Source: Lumbricus rubellus
Taxonomy: Eukaryota > Annelida > Clitellata > Crassiclitellata > Lumbricidae
Direction of reading: 5' to 3'
DNA: 64,000 nucleotides
Assembly: GCA_945859605.1 (NCBI GenBank)
Contig: OX243811.1
Coordinates: forward strand, 68,254,427 to 68,318,426
Every line of letters starts with the position of its first letter. Position 1 is the first letter of the stretch. A program made the translations under genes and the position numbers. Shown here piece after piece: positions 32,622 to 46,959 of the stretch. Under the pieces are notes generated by a model that searched no databases, was not told the origin of the DNA, and worked only from the letters and a program-made list of their open reading frames with translations.

Positions 32622-35600
32622 GGTTCAAAGTTTGTTGGTATGAGCCATAGTGACTTTTCATGGCTCCTCTTGCACGGCATCTGAAGATCCATCAGAGCAA
32701 CTGCAAGACTTGTTTTGTGGAATTAACAAACAAATGTTTTGGATATTCTCAGTATTGCCGACATCCGTACTATGTTAATCGAACTGATGAAGAAGAAGCA
32801 GGGTGAGAGTATCATTGAATTCGGTGAAGATGTTCAATTTATCTCCTTTAGGTAATAACAACATTTCATATACTTTCTCTATTGGTATGATTACCGGGTA
32901 ATTGATTATATTGTCTGATCACATCAATAGTCTCTCGTTTCTGCTTCTTATACCAACTCTGTGTCATCTGCCGATCGAAGATCCTACGTGGTCGAGTGGG
33001 TTGTAGCCCGCTCGCCGCGCCGGCGGCCCGGGTTCAATTCCCGGTCGGATCTTTACAGCGGGTGGCTCGGTCGCAATATAAACGTGGAGTGTGAGGTTGT
33101 TCTCTGCCTCCGACACTAATCATCTTCGATATGAAACAGTGTCGTTAAGCCCTGAACATTTCATCTGCCGATCGCTCACACCTTACGTTCTGACGACGTT
33201 GGTCCTTACTTTGACCTGTGCTAGGATTAACTATGGAGATGCGGTCCAGTCCACCCAGCCTTAGGGAAAGTCGAACGAGGCAGTCGCCTTGGGCCCGCGC
33301 TTTCAGGAACCCCGCGTTACTGACCATAATTTTTTAAGTTTTGCAATGCGTTTATTGTTTAAAAACGCTGGTAGTTAATTTGTCACTTGAATTTGATTGC
33401 TTGATTTGGGAAAGACAGTACCTGCAGACAAAGCACATCCCAGCTACTCTGTAGAGTGTAGTTGAATGTTGTAATTTGCCAGGAATGCAGCGTATATTAT
33501 TGTAGAACTAAAATGAGGCATACGGTGATTAGTTTCTATAGGTTCATTCTCTACTTAAGTTTGTGTCATCAGTATTTTAAGTAAAAGTTTATGATTTAAT
33601 GTGACCCGTTATCTAAGTTTTCGTGTGGCAATTTGACTTTTAACCCTCAGGCTACCAAGCTTTTTTGTAACACTGACTACCAAGGGAGGGATGGTTACCA
33701 CCCCCCTGGATTTTGGGTTTGGTTTGAGATATCATAACTTGTAATACACCAATGGATTCAGCATTCATTTCTGCACAAAATGATATATTTAGGTTTAAAA
33801 TATATGAATGCATCTTGAAATTATGAATTTTTTCCATGGGCAAAACGTGTACTTACGCATAACTAAAATGTTGGATTCTGTGTGTGTAGAACATGATTTA
33901 TGTATATAAGGATAGTTTATCTACACCGTGAGGCATAAAAAAGGAACCCCCTAGAAAATCGTTATTATTTTAACAATTTTCAAACAATGTCAATGAAATT
34001 CAGGAAAATTATAGCTAAGTAGCAAGCAATGTAAAAGAAATAAAGTTTTTACAATTTACTGCACGCCTTTAGCTTCTACGCATGCGCGAAGTCGCTTGCG
34101 CCATTCACGCACCGCTTAGTCAATAATTTGCTGATCAAAGTCGTTTCAAGCTTGCATTATTCGCTTACAAAGATCTTCAACATCAAGGACTTTTATTTTG
34201 TACACCATCTCCTGCCTGCATCCTCATATTTAATAATTAATCGAGGGGATTCATATCTGGGCTGTTAGGGGGCCAGTGTAGGAATTACGAGTTCAGAAGT
34301 TTCATTCGTCAGAAGTGCAACCGTTTCTCGAACTCTGCGCTGGAAACCATCTTGCAGGAAAATGTAAAATTAAGAGAGTTCCCGAATTTCAGGTAGGCCT
34401 TCCATTAATAAAACTTCTCTGTATGCCTAGTATTGGCCTTTGATTTTTACCCCCGGTTCAACAAAGTGAATTGACGTGCGCCTCCAGAGAAGAAATACCG
34501 ACCGACACCATCAGAGATTTGCGTGTGCGTAAAAGGCGGTCGGCTGCAATATCTCTCTTTCGAGTTCCAGCTGCTACATTTTTGGTATTGCTACGAGAAG
34601 CAACTGTGAATAATTTTTCGTCCGTGAACCAGATGAAATGTACTAGGCAGGCTGGGTAGCGACGCAACAAAAGGTGACTGCAAGCTTGCAACGATCTTGA
34701 CCGTGCAGCGAATTATTGACTCGGCGGTGCGTGAATGGCGCAAGCGACTTCGCGCATGCGTAGAAGCTAAAGGCGTGCAGTAAATTGTAAACACTTTATT
34801 TTTTACATTGCTTGCTAATTAGCTATAATTTTCCTGAATTTCATTGACATTGTTTGAAAATTGTTAAAATAATAACGATTTTTCTAGGGGGTTCCTTTTT
34901 TTATGCCTCACGGTGTAGATAAACTATCCTTATATACATAAATCATGTTCTACACACACTCGGTAAGTTACGCACCGATTGTTGTGAAAATTTACTAAAA
35001 CCTTTTATTCCAATAGCACCGTGTCTTAAGATTTTTTCCCCGGCCCGGAAAAACGCAATCTTTTCCACAAAAAGTGAACTTTGCAATCCGTTCGACCGCC
35101 ATTTGCAAATTCAACCAAACCGCAGGGTTCCAAATTTCAGAATCGTGTTGACCCGAAACACAGTGACCAGACGAAACATGAATGAGGTCGCGTGCCGTGA
35201 CGTCATAAGCGAGTCGCATAATAATTTCCGAAAGCGGCCTTTCACCATTCTTGGGCTCTATCCGCTGTCAGGAAGGGACGGTGTGAGGGAGGAAAGGAGC
35301 GGAGAGAGCGGGACGAAGAGGGTGGGGAGGGAGCGGGGGGGAGAGGGAGGGGGAGGGAAGTGGGAGGGAGGGGTAGGGGGGGGGAAAGGGGAGGTCTTTT
35401 CTGCCACAGCAACACATGGCTGGGTACAGCTAGTATATAACGAAGTAACATTTTCAACTATATCAACTAGTTATAAGTCCTTTTTATGTACAATCAAAAG
35501 AAAAAAACATGAATATCTATCGACAACCAACATGAAACAAGAAATTATGCCATTTTCGGTGTGCGTCATAAAAAAATCAACATTTTCACATATTTTTTAT

Positions 35601-38600
35601 TTATTTTGAGCACTTTCGGTCATCAAAAGACAAATCGATTGGTATTAAGAAATAGCCCTAAATGCCCTCTGTAGAATGACATAATTTATTTCTCTTAAAA
35701 AATAAATCATGAATATGTTATAATAGAAAAAACATGTACATTTTACGAAAATAAAACACGCTTATATATATTTTAATTTTTTGAGAGCACTTCCGGTTGT
35801 CAAAAGACAACTCAGTGACCAATAAAATGTAGCCGCACATTCTCTCTCACACCTGGTGCCGTCAGCTTCTGGAGCTCTGGCGAAAGCCCTGATGTATCCT
35901 CTCCAATGTCTCCTCTCCCTAGTCGCCTCTCGTAGCTCCTCCAGTCTCATGCCAGACTTTTCCTGTACCTCATCCAACCATTTCTTCCTTGGTCTTCCGC
36001 ATCTTCTCCTTCCCTCACCGCATGCCGTCATCAGCTCTTTTTCCAAACCGTTAGATCTCATCACATGGCCAAAGTAGCTCAATTTCCTCCAAGTTGCTGT
36101 TTGCTGCAGTGTCTCCTCCCTCTCTAATCCGAGCTCCTCGCGCAGCGATTCGTTAGTTCTCTTCTCCGTCCATGAAATCCTTAGCATCTTTCTCCAAATC
36201 CACATCTCACACGCGTTGATTTTCTTTTCCATATCCCGTGTCTTTGTCCATGTCTCGCATCCATATAGGACCACTGGGAAGATCAGTGCTCTTACCAGTC
36301 TTTTCTTTGTTTCCCTGCTCACGTATTTATCCTTCCAAATCTTTTCCAGACCGTTCATTGCCGTTTCCCCCTTTATTACCCTCCTCCTTATTTCCATATC
36401 ACTTCTTCCCTCCTTCTCTATCATAGATCCCAGGAATGTGAAGCTCGATACTACCTCTATCGTTTCTCCATCCACCTCAAAGTTTTCCCATGTTGCAGTT
36501 GTCATAACCTTTGTTTTCTTTACATTGAAGTATAGTCCCGCCTTTTCGCTTTCCTTCCTGACTCTTCTTATTAACTCGACTAGGTCGTCCCTCTTACCCG
36601 CCAATAATGTCGTATCATCGGCGTACCTCAGATTATTCAGTATTTTCCCCGCTATCCTTACCTCCTCTGTTGCCTCCTCCAATCCAGCCCTCCTCATAAT
36701 TCTCTCGGCATACAGATTGAACAGGAAAGGGGACAAAATGCACCCCTGCCTCACTCCTTTCCTTATTTTAAATTTCCACGTGTCACCGTATTCAGTTCTT
36801 ATTACCGCTTCTTGATCCACATAGAGTCCCTTTAGTAGTTTAACCAAATGCTTCGGAATTCCCATCTCAATTAGCGTCTGCCACAATAGTGTATGGTCTA
36901 TGCAATCAAACGCCTTGCTATAGTCTATAAAACACACATGCACCTGTTGCCCGTATTCCCTCTGTCTCTCCATAATCCACCTTATATTGGCGATGTGATC
37001 GCGCGTTCCTCGCGCCTTCCTGAATCCCGCTTGGTTGGTTGGTAATTCCCTTTCGATTGTCTTCTCCATTCTTTTGTAGATTATTTTGAGGAGTATTTTG
37101 CTCGTGTGCGATATCATCGCTATCGTTCGATAATTTCCACACTCTCTCGCATCTCCTTTCTTGAATATTGGTATGAACACGGACCTTTTCCAGTCCTCCG
37201 GCCACTGCCCAGTTTTCCAGATTTGATTGCATAGTTTTGTAATAGTTCTCACCACTGCTTCATCTCCCGCTTTTACCAGTTCTATAGGTATTCCATCATG
37301 TCCTGGCGCTTTGTTGTCCTTGAGCTGTTTTATCGCCCACTCCACCTCTACCTCCAATATCTCTGGTTCGTTCTCAACTTCCTCTATTTTAATGTTTTCC
37401 TTCTCGACACATTCATCGTCCATGTACAGCTCTTCTGTATACTCTTTCCACCTTTCCTTTATCTCCTCCTCATCTCCTATTATCTCCCCATCCTTCGACT
37501 TGAGTGAACCCATTCTAGGGCCTGCTGTTTTCGTTATTTCCTTCATCTTTGCGAACAGTTCTTTGGTTCTTCCTTTCTTTCCTTCTTCCTCTAGCTCCCT
37601 GCACATTTCGTTGAGATGGTTTTCTTTATCCTCCCTTGCCTTCCTTTGGAAGGTCTTATTCCACGTTTTTACCCTATCCCTGTTCCCTTCCTTCTTTGCT
37701 TCTCTCCTTTCTATTGCCACCTCAATGGTCTCTTCGGATAACCATGGGGTAGTTTTCCTTGATGTTTTCTTTGGTACATGTTTCTCCGCAGTCTCCTGGA
37801 TCGCAGTTTTCATCTTTGTCCATAACGTGTTCGTATCCTGCTCTTCCATTGTATCGTCTGTCTCTAAGATCTCAAACCTATTCTTTATCTCTACTCTGTA
37901 TTCTGGTGTTATGCCTTTGCATAATATATAGACTGGTATAATTTGTTTCTCTTAATATTAAGTGACTAAAAAGATATATGCAAAAATCTAAGGGGGGGGG
38001 GGGTGGTATCCACCCCTGGTACCTCGGGTATAATGGGTATAACTTTTGAACGGTGTGAGGTATCATCTCACATTTTACCTCAAAATGTGTGCCAATGAAC
38101 CCCCTACATCTACCTGAAAGGTCAAATTTTTATTCCATACGGAACAAGTTTAAAATCGATAAAACCTAGGGGGGATACCACCGCCCCTTAAAAACCCGAG
38201 GGTTAAACTGAGAAATCTTAAAAGTGTCTGTTTATTTTTGATATGAAATAATCCACATATTAAATTAGTGTCTGACATTATTAAAGATTTAGAGTGTCTA
38301 AGTATTGAGCATGCCTGATTGATGCTTGAGAGATATCAATCATTTTCTGTAATTCAATGCTAAGTAATTTGATTACTTTTATTTTTTTTTATGGGATGAT
38401 TATCACTTGTGGGGCGCGATGGTGTAGTGGTGGCGTCACTGCCTTGGAGCCAGAAGGTTCGAGGTTTGAATCCACCTCGCCGCGTAAGGACCTTGGGCAA
38501 GTCCTTCACTCACAATAATTGCTCAGCGCTTTGGCGTGAAACTCCGATGCAGTGTCCACTCTGCATTTGGGAGTAGAGAGAGCTTGAAGGGGCGCTATGA

Positions 38601-41600
38601 CAAGTGCACATACAAACTTAGCTAATGATCAGTTTTAATTCTTCTTCTTCGTCTAAATATTGAGCATGCCTGATTGATGCTTGAGAGATATCAAGCATTT
38701 TCTGTAATTAACTGCTAAGTAATTTTATTAATTTGATTTTTATAATGGGGTGATTATCACTTAGTATTATTAATTTTTATTTTTAATAATATCTATATAA
38801 ATAAAAATTTAACCGCGTTTGGCTCCTTGCAAGTTATCTCCGAACTTTCTGCGCCGATTGCTTTCAGAACTTCACCAAAACGTTTAGTTCCAACACGGCC
38901 GGGTTTGCAGAATGATTTTTCGCAAAAAGCGCAATCTTTTCAACAAAAAAACCAACTTTGAAAATTCCACCGTTTTCAACACATAGCCTACGCCCGTCAA
39001 TAAGCCTTGCATACCAATTCGGGCATGTTTGTTCCGTAAATTTCTTTAGCGCATTTCATTACGGCCTTCGCATTTCATTAAGGCCTTCTTGCTCAAGCGT
39101 TTTATGGCGTGATCCGCGTCGCCATCGCAAAGGGAGGGGGAGGGGGAGGCTCTTTTCAGCCACAGCAACGCGTGGCCGGGTTCAGCTAGTATTTTTATAT
39201 AGACAGAGAGTTTTTTTCTTACTGGTCAAGTGGTCAGTTATTTTATTCATTTCTTTGCACTTTTACTCTTCTGTGTGTGGTTAAGTCCTTTTGCTCGACG
39301 ATCTCTTTACGAAATGCTTCGGATTGCAACTGACATCATCGACCATGGAGCAACCAGTCCTGACATTCTTGTTCTGCCGACCGATTGTCGACCAGTTCTT
39401 CAGTTTGGTATTGTATGTACTTTTGTTCCTCATTGACAATGTGTTGCTGGAAGGAATATACAATATGTCTGAACAATTGATTTCTGATCAATGTTGGAAC
39501 AAGATAATAAGGAAAGGATTTAGTGATTGTTTTACCCAACTACAGAAGACAGCCAGTTTCAGATGGAAAATACTGACAGATTTTCAAGTCGTTTACTTAC
39601 TTTCTTACTTACTTACTTCTAAAGTCCTTTCTATACAGGGTCACATGTTGGACAAAGCATGTCCACTAGCTCTGTCCATATCCAGCATCTCAACTTCGTT
39701 GCAAGGCATGTCTTGACATATCAATTCATCTAATGCTTTCCGTCCAGTTCCTCTGTGGTCTTCATCTTCTCACTTTAGATTTCCAGAACATCACTTGTTT
39801 TACTATCTTCGTCCATATGATAAACCTGCCCCTATCCACTTCAAACTTTTCACTCTCTCTCTTTATCTATCCCTATTATGTTTTCTATATCGTGTCACAT
39901 CCTTCCTCATACAGTTTTCTTTGGAATCTCATTGTGCCCTGAAACATGTTGGATTTTTCTCAGCCATTTATGATGTGCTGCCTGCGGTCTTTTCCTGTGG
40001 AAATAATGCCCTACAGGTACAAGTGCAGAGCCTAATGATACGATTTTGAAGCATATTAAGCATGTTTGGCTGCATGTAGCCTTTTTAAGTGTGTGAGTTA
40101 AACCAGCAGAGTTTCCATACATGTGATTGACATGGTTATCAGATCAGTTCTTATACATTATACAATGGAAACTGACAGGAAGCAATTTCTGGGGAAGTGC
40201 CAGGCATCCCAAGAGTCTAAAGCATGTTAATCGGTGGGGTTTTGCAGGACAGCAGGAGCACAGTAGACTATAGTCCGTGATGGCTCGTCTAGTTAGGCAT
40301 CGCTATATTCCAAAGGATAGCCCAACATTGGAGCAGCTCTGTGTGAAAAGGCAGATAGGAACCTCTTCACCGCTGCGTTGACGGATTTGGGACATGTCCT
40401 AAACCCTCTCCTCCATCCTATAAGGACACTTCCCTATTCCATTCGCCCCAGACTACATGACCAAATTGTCCCACGGGCAGACATCTTAATGAGAAAAACG
40501 TTTTAAATAAGTCTTTCTGATGTCTAATTTTATGTAAACCAAAGTGCGGTTATGCAGTTTTATTAATAAAGAATATACTTACTTTTTATGATCAACTAAG
40601 TAAGAACTTACAGAAATTGCAATGTTCTACCAAACGAAACCATTACCTCTTGTTTGGGGCCTAGTCATGGCCTAGCTGTGTGAGACAATTTACCGTTTGC
40701 AGGTGACTGCCTAAGTGGATAATCACATCATATTAATATTATGATTGGTATAATCTCTGCTTGCCAACTATTCTGCTGTCTGCATTATCATCATCACGTC
40801 ATGTTCCAGTTCAATGCGAAGTTGTTCTCATAAATACTGAAAGTCATACTGTATACATTTTAAAATGAATTCTGGTTTTTGGCAGCTGCAGAATATAATT
40901 ATGAAAATTATATTGTGGTGGTACAGGAACTGAGGAGACCGAGAGGATGAAGGCAGTATTTGTTGTTGTTGTGTTTGTATGGATTGCGACTGCTGTTTGT
41001 GTTGAAACGACCATTGCCACTTTATGTTGTGTTTGTGTGTCTCTAGAAACCAGGAAGTGAAATTGTCGTCTATGGAACAATTCGCTGTGAAAGTGATCTG
41101 CCAAAAGTCTGCTTTGCATCGACCTTTCAAGCAACTGAGAACAAACCAATGGACTACTTCAAATGCAGGAGCTGCAAACTTAACTGTAACCACAGATTTA
41201 ATCATTATCATCATCATCGTCTTTATTATTATTTATTTTTTAGCCCAAGTAGTTTCCATGACAAAATGTCATGCGACAAAATGGCACAAACAAAATGTCA
41301 TAATGATAGAATGTCACCTGAGAAAACGTCTTGGACAAAATGTCATAATTGCAAATGAGTAAATAATGCTTATTTTAATAATTGATTAACTCAGAATCGA
41401 CTGAAAAGTAATTGTAACAAAACATTTTCGATGGTAAAAGCCAGGAAGAAAGCAAATCTGACTACTTATTCACTTAGTACTACGGCAATGCCGAGTAAAG
41501 TGTTTATGTAACGCGCCTCCCACCCTCACCGGGCGCTACTCCGGCGAGTTGGAGTGGTGGGAGAACTTGGGAGAGCTGCTCGAAGGACACCGGTACCCGG

Positions 41601-44600
41601 GCTCAAATCCTGGACACCAGGGAGCATAGCATCTACCAATGCCGCTGAAACAAGCATAATTTGGGCGAGGCTTCTCTCTTAAGCGCTCGCTCCGTCGAGG
41701 CGCTATAGAAGCTTCCTCGAAGTGGTCATGGGAAGGCACGATCGTGGGTTGACAACGGCCCCAGCCAGGCTGGAAGCAGGGTTCGAAGGCTCCACGGTAA
41801 ACTTTCTGCATGGAGGGCTTTCCAATGTAGAGAGGCGCTCCATAACTTCGGCCTGGTTTTGAGCTACTAAGTCGAGACTCTGCCTTAATTCGTCCTGATA
41901 TTCTATGGACATGACTGGCGCTGTGACAAGTGACCCAGCCCCTCCCTCAGTCCTGACTGATGCTCGGTCAAGGAGCCAAGGTTTTCGGTAATATTTCCTA
42001 ACTGTCCAATAACGACATCCAAAGCGGAAGAGGGCCTAGAGGTGCTCAAAACAGGTGTCTCCCTACTACTTTCCATTTCAATTAATTTGGAACACAGAAA
42101 TTGAGACCAGGTAACTATTTCTAATAACTAATTTATTTTTAATCAGTCAAAATCTATTTAATAAACAATTACAATGAATTCTTTTAGGCTACAGAACTAT
42201 CGCTAATTCCTATTAAGTAAGTAACTTAATCGACTTCTTACTTATGCAATCACTTAGAATTTTGGAGTAAGATAATAATATTTGAAAGCTTGGTTCAAAT
42301 CAATTGACATCTTCCCCAAAATTTGCCGCCTATTCAACTTATGAGGAGAAGCAATTGTACTTCCCTTACGATGTCCTTTACCGTTCGACTTCGTGGCTCA
42401 ATGTTCCGTCAGCAGTTCATTTCCTTCTTCTTTTTGCCAAAGTTTTTGGCTGACGTCGTTCCCTTGGCAGACAGTCGGAATCGTGCGAATGGCAGATATC
42501 TGGTGACTCTGGTCAGATATCTGGTGACTCTGGTCAGACTGGTCTCTTCCATTGTTCCAGTGGAGTTTAATTTCTTTCGTTCATTCCTTCCTATGCTGAA
42601 CTCTAGATCAACTCCACCAACGGCAGCCAACAAAAAGCGAGACCCATATTTCCTAACTGCAGACACTCCAAAACCAACACGAGCGAGACCGTTCGTCCGA
42701 CTGCCCTGCACTCTGTGTGCCTTTGCTTTTTATTCTTCTCACAGTGGCTGCATCATTTACACAGTCCTGGCGTTCCATTTCCCTCCCACATTCTGTGCTA
42801 AAGTGCCTAGATATGAGACCACCCAAAAAGACACTATTAGGTCTAATTATTTGGGGAACTTAATATTCCGAACTTGATACAGGGGAAAACTTAATATCTC
42901 CTGAGCATAATAAACGCCCTCTGTGTCGCTTAATCGAGGGATGCACAGGAGAATTATTTCCCATTTCCCATTATATCCTGGCAATCTGTTATGACAAGCG
43001 ACATTCGGGACGAATGTCGCTTGTTTATTATGTTTGTTAGATGTCTCAGTACATAATCATAAACAAATGCCCACCCAGTCGATAATGAAAATACCATGTA
43101 TCGGAGTTATAATCCGTTACACTTACAGTGTTTGTACTTTATCGAAACAACATACAACCTTGATATTAAGAACTCTTGCAATGTCTCCCAAATAGGCAAC
43201 ATTTGGGATCTCTGTTGCCGTAGAGATTATCACAATTTTATTAAAATAAACATTTATACTTACTTATGACATTTTGTCTGTGACATTTCGTCAGGTGAAA
43301 TTTTGTCATGACATTTTGTCCATTCCACTTTGTCAGTGACATTTTGTCGCATGACATAATTTTTTCAGGGCTTTCCTCAGGAAGCAAACAATTGTCTGGG
43401 GCTGTTCGTTGGTGGCATCTGGAACGGTTATGCTTCATTTAAGTCGAAAGAACTGAATAATAATTGAAAGCTGTTGGAATAGTGGATAATACCACAATAT
43501 GCGGCAAAATACAATCTTGAGCAATAAGAGAATTGATTCTTGCATTGGAGATGATCTAGGAAGATTTACCTTTGGAACAAATCAACAAGGGCATCAAGAA
43601 CTTTACAAAGAGACTCGATGCAAGTTTGAGCAATGGTGGTGGACACATTGAACACAAGTTGGGAAGCACTATCAAGTTCATTTGATAACAGTTATTTGAG
43701 ATATGACTTATTAAAATCGTTTTTGTTGCATTGCGTTTTTGAATCGTCAAAAAAAACAGTGGGTGGTCTCACTAAAAGTGATATAACTTTGTTATGTTTG
43801 AAATATTTTAATGAACTCTGGCCATCGTGTGTAAATATGAATTTCTTTAAACCTGTAAAATTTGATTTAAAAATTCATGCTTTTGACCAAGATATTGGCA
43901 AAAACTGGCCCACCCTGTATAGAGACCAGCATTAGACTTTCCAGAGCCAGTGACATTTCAGCAATATTACGTGATTCAAGAGCGGACTGCATGGCTTCCA
44001 AAGCAGACAAAAGGACCCCAGAAGTGTTGCTGAGTTGGTTTAACATGCAAAATGTGCCATCACACACCATGTGTATGGACTTGAGTAGAATGTGAGATCA
44101 CCTCACATTTTGCACGGTCATCCTTAGTTATTATTGTTGTTGTTGTTGTTATTATTATTATTATTATTCAGCATTTCTCAAGTGCCACTATTTTTATGAC
44201 CTGGCATCATGCATTGATGCTGAATAGCTGGAAGTGAAGGACTTGAAGTGAGGGACAAGTCATGTTCAAGTAACACTTGTATGAACTGAGTGATACTGAG
44301 TTTTATGACTGTACAGGAGTTCACAAAGTCAATGACCGTCTTATGATTGTTTAAGAAGATAGATCTGAATTGTTATTTTTTAAATTAATGTCTTGTATAA
44401 CACCATAGCTTTGCAATTTGCCTCTGTCTTAAATTTCTGTCCAATCTTTTGCAATCAAATTCCATTCTTGTCCATATAACTGCTTTGGATAAGCGAATCC
44501 CAAAAACAGTTGACAAAACCTGAACTTTCTGTAAAGGTATTTTTGATGGTTTCATGGAAACATCTGAAAATATGATTATATCTCTGTTTTTTGCATAGCC

Positions 44601-46913
44601 ATTAATTTTATTTTTCTTGTTGCTTATTTTATAGTAAGGACCTATCTTGCCAAGTAGCTTGTTAAAGATGCTGCTGCTACTGATGATTGTTTTCACCTTG
44701 TTCATTAACAGGGATATGCAGACCCTGCATCGATACCTGTCATAAAGGTAAGGAGACAATTAGTTTCTCCTTTTGAGCAACTCGTGTCAACCTAAGCTTA
44801 TCAACAATACATCTTTTGTCTTGCTCTTTGATTCCTTAGCTCTACAGTTAGACAAGTAACTTGGTCTATTCAGGTTTTTCAAAGGAATTTGTAGAACCCC
44901 TCCTCTGTCCCCCTCCACCTCCCATACTCTCGCCCTCTCCCGCGCCGTGCCTGTCCCCTCCCTTCCCTTCCTCTCTGCTTCCCTCCCTCCTCCATCCCTC
45001 CGCTCCTTTCCTCTTCCGTCCCGCTCCCTTCCCACATGTCATCCCTCATCCCCTCTTCCCGACAGCTACATATACGCTATAAGAAGACGCGCGGATAGCG
45101 CCCTAAAAAACGCGTCCGCAACACGGCCGCAGTGTAATGCAAATCGACGGACGGATGTGTGGAATATGCGCTATATAAGAAGACGTGCGGAATCGCGATA
45201 AAAACTCGACCGCATTGGAAGGCATATCGACGGGCAGATGTGTGGAATTTGAAATCGAAATAGGTCGAATCGAATGCAAAGTTGTGTTTTTTGTGGGAAA
45301 AATTGCGTTTTTTCAGAAAAAAGCATCTTTCAACACGGTCGTTTTCGAATGGAACGTTTTGGTAAAATTTTCAAAACAATCGGTCAAAACTTTCCGAGAT
45401 ACTAGATAACAAAGAAAGTGAAGTTATATTTTTATTTATATAGATTATTATTATTTTAATTTTAAATTATTTTTATAATTTTTTCACAAAGGCAATTAAT
45501 ACAACTTATATTATCGTCATCACAAACCATAGGCGCAACGCCCGTAGGTAGGTGTCCGTCGCTGTCCGACGCCACTCTCTGTCTGAGTCTGTCTCGTGTC
45601 ATCTCCCAGTTTCTACAGGCTAGCAGGTCTACTCCATACCATTATATCTTGAAGCAGCTGGACCGCCTTGTCTGCTTGAAGAGAATGTTAGGAAAGAGGC
45701 ATGAAGGACAACCTGGCCAATGCCCGTTTTGTGTCCAATCATTCCAATGCCCTCTCCACCGGCTCTCTCCACTGGTCTGTCCTGACCGGCCTGTGCATGA
45801 CTGCTTCACATCATGACCACTTGAAGCAACTGGGCCTTTGTCACTTGTGTCGTGGTTTTTGCATATTTCAATCGCCTTGGTCTTCTACTGCCAGAGTATC
45901 GCCACCCATCTGGCAAACCTTCCTCCTTTATCCGGGCTTAGGACCGGTGTAAAGGTTTCAAATTACCCCCTCCTCAACATTACCCCTCTGAAAACTGTAA
46001 TTTGCATCAATCATCGCATTTATTGCACTCAAAATATCAGAAAAATCATCCCGCTTCTTGTTTCGGTCTGAAGATTTTCATCTTTCACCCCACTTCGTGG
46101 TTTGTTATCAATATTTTCATCTGTAACTAAAATACTAAATCGCCGCTGAAGTTACATGGAGAAATGGCTTCGAGGGTATTATTTTTTTTGATTAAAATAT
46201 TGATAACAAACCACAAAGTGGGATGACGGATGAAAATCTTCAGACCAAAACAAGAAGCGGGATGATTTTTCTGATTTTTTTGGTGCAATCAATGCGAAGA
46301 TTGATGCAAATCTAGTTTCTGGGGGTAATCTGAAACCGGTTTAAAGTTACCGGGGGGGGGTAATGTTTAGGAGGGGGTAATTTGAAACCTTTACACCGGC
46401 ACAGGGAAGTTGATGGTCCCCTGTGGCGGAGGATGTATGCAGTTTAACGTCATGCCCAGGACGAACAACTTATATAAAAACTATGAAATCAGGAATGAAC
46501 AAACAGCTGTGACTGCTTTTCAAATGCTCCCCTGCAGGCAACAGCATTGAATCGCTGGATGCAGACTGAAAGCCGTTGGAACAGGTAACTTGTCTTTTTA
46601 GGGTCTCCAGTGATTTGTGTCAGGAGACGCCCCAAATCCTTCAGAAGTTTCAAACCGTCGATGTTGATTGGGCCCATGGTCTCAAAAGTCAGGGGAACAA
46701 AGAGATAGGTGGTAGTAAGATGAATGTCGTAATCCACATGATGTCACGATGATGATGATGATTATTTTTTAAATATTTTTTATTGCCCCGAGGTATAGGC
46801 CTACAGGATCTCTCAGGGACTTATCTACCACCTAATATAAAATCACAGTCTGGAATGGCCCTTTATTTAATTTTTTTTAAATTATTTATTTAATTGAACT
46901 GTTTATTTTTTTA

Positions 46914-46959
<46 letters not shown>

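Larger units (their letters stand above)
33644..38202. mobile_element. piggyBac-like non-autonomous element, copy 1 (with nested insertions)
   Basis: Bounded by TTAA (33640-33643, 38203-38206), with inverted tips CCCTCAGGCTACC and the complement of CCCTCGGGTTTTTAAGG; TTAA plus CCCT tips indicates piggyBac. Comparison with copy 2 (55993-56906) shows the host element is about 0.95 kb (33644-33923, about 35434-35845, about 37930-38202). It is interrupted by a palindromic mariner, a Helitron fragment and an RTE-like LINE. No transposase. Confidence 0.85.

Noticed and set aside
32640..32795. Frame MAPLARHLKIHQSNCKTC... with a GG|GTGAGAG donor as an exon
   Set aside because: Immediate upstream TAG and TGA, and a phase mismatch with exon 7; the frame IADIRTML...GEDVQF entered at 32753 satisfies all phases.
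35103..35609. 168-codon frame rich in Gly/Glu/Arg
   Set aside because: Reads through the G/A-rich tract of a Helitron; the opposite strand is open too, typical of simple sequence.
36216..37931. Plus-strand frames of 199 and 234 codons
   Set aside because: Antisense shadows of the RTE-like LINE reverse transcriptase on the minus strand.
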